Source: Anodontia alba (lineage: Eukaryota; Mollusca; Bivalvia; Lucinida; Lucinidae). Taken from it: a stretch of 64,000 bases of DNA. The position numbers and the translations under genes were made by a program. Each line of letters begins with the position of its first letter. The first letter of the stretch is position 1. Positions 63,852 through 64,000 of this stretch are shown one piece after another. The stretch lies in assembly GCA_964016985.1 (NCBI GenBank), contig OZ024828.1:80584033-80648032 (forward strand), in the 5' to 3' direction. Under the pieces are notes generated by a model. It worked only from the letters and a program-made list of their open reading frames with translations. It ran no database searches and was not told where the DNA came from.

Positions 63852-63965
63852 CCTGCCCAGTGGGCACACAACGTTAAAATGACATTGTATCAACGTCGAT
63901 GTGACGTGATCACGTCGCATCGACGTTGATACGACGTCATTTTGATGTTATGTGCCTGCTGGGTA
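63852..63965. mobile_element. Near-perfect palindromic MITE with CCCAGYRGGCAC ends
   Basis: About 114 bp. CCCAGTGGGCACACAACG at the left pairs with GTGCCTGCTGGG at the right. The inner arms AATGACATTGTATCAACGTC and GACGTTGATACGACGTC meet at GTGATCACG. The entire element is one hairpin. Confidence 0.8.
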
Positions 63966-64000
63966 ATATCATATGAGCGGGGGCACAGAATTTTCTACAA

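Overview
The window is eukaryotic and most likely from a bivalve mollusc. The reasons are split genes with long introns, an animal Toll-like receptor, a Myc-type bHLH-zipper gene, a tRNA-headed SINE that resembles the V-SINEs known from bivalves, and very dense small DNA-transposon debris in AT-rich sequence. A heterodont (venerid-like) clam is my guess. The species cannot be fixed from sequence alone. There is no prokaryotic gene organisation, CRISPR array or operon.

Only three loci look like genes, all on the minus strand. (1) 227-1053: a proline-rich hypothetical protein in two overlapping frames, of unknown and possibly mobile-element origin. (2) 30672-39805: a Toll-like receptor. One large exon (37958-39805) holds the LRR ectodomain, membrane segment and first TIR strand; a second exon (30672-31040) holds the rest of the TIR domain. 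They are separated by a 6.9 kb intron full of transposon relics. (3) 56452-63791: a Myc-like bHLH-leucine-zipper gene. Its 3' exon (56452-57089) has the acidic IDVV motif, the bHLH and a four-leucine zipper. A phase-compatible upstream exon (63062-63791) lies across a 6.0 kb intron, and the 5' end is probably beyond the window.

Everything else is repeats. 1-12 kb: foldback elements and MITEs. 14.4-18.8 kb: two tandem arrays (about 310 bp and 465 bp units) and a mollusc-type element. 18.9-30.6 kb: MITEs, SINEs, TTAA-flanked elements and a truncated copy of the TIR exon. 31-38 kb: the TLR intron with two LINE relics. 40.0-41.4 kb: a dead Tc1/mariner element. 41-50 kb: long foldback repeats and more MITEs. 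50.1-52.1 kb: a 78 bp satellite ending in an inverted unit. 52.2-52.7 kb: a 447 bp LTR element in miniature whose LTRs carry a 5S rRNA-like internal promoter. 53-63 kb: nested MITEs and SINEs around and inside the Myc-like intron.

The most striking non-gene structure is the 5S-bearing miniature LTR element (52232-52678). The most striking gene observation is the Myc-like protein whose usually invariant E-box-contacting glutamate is aspartate. Nested insertions are common and give relative ages for several families.
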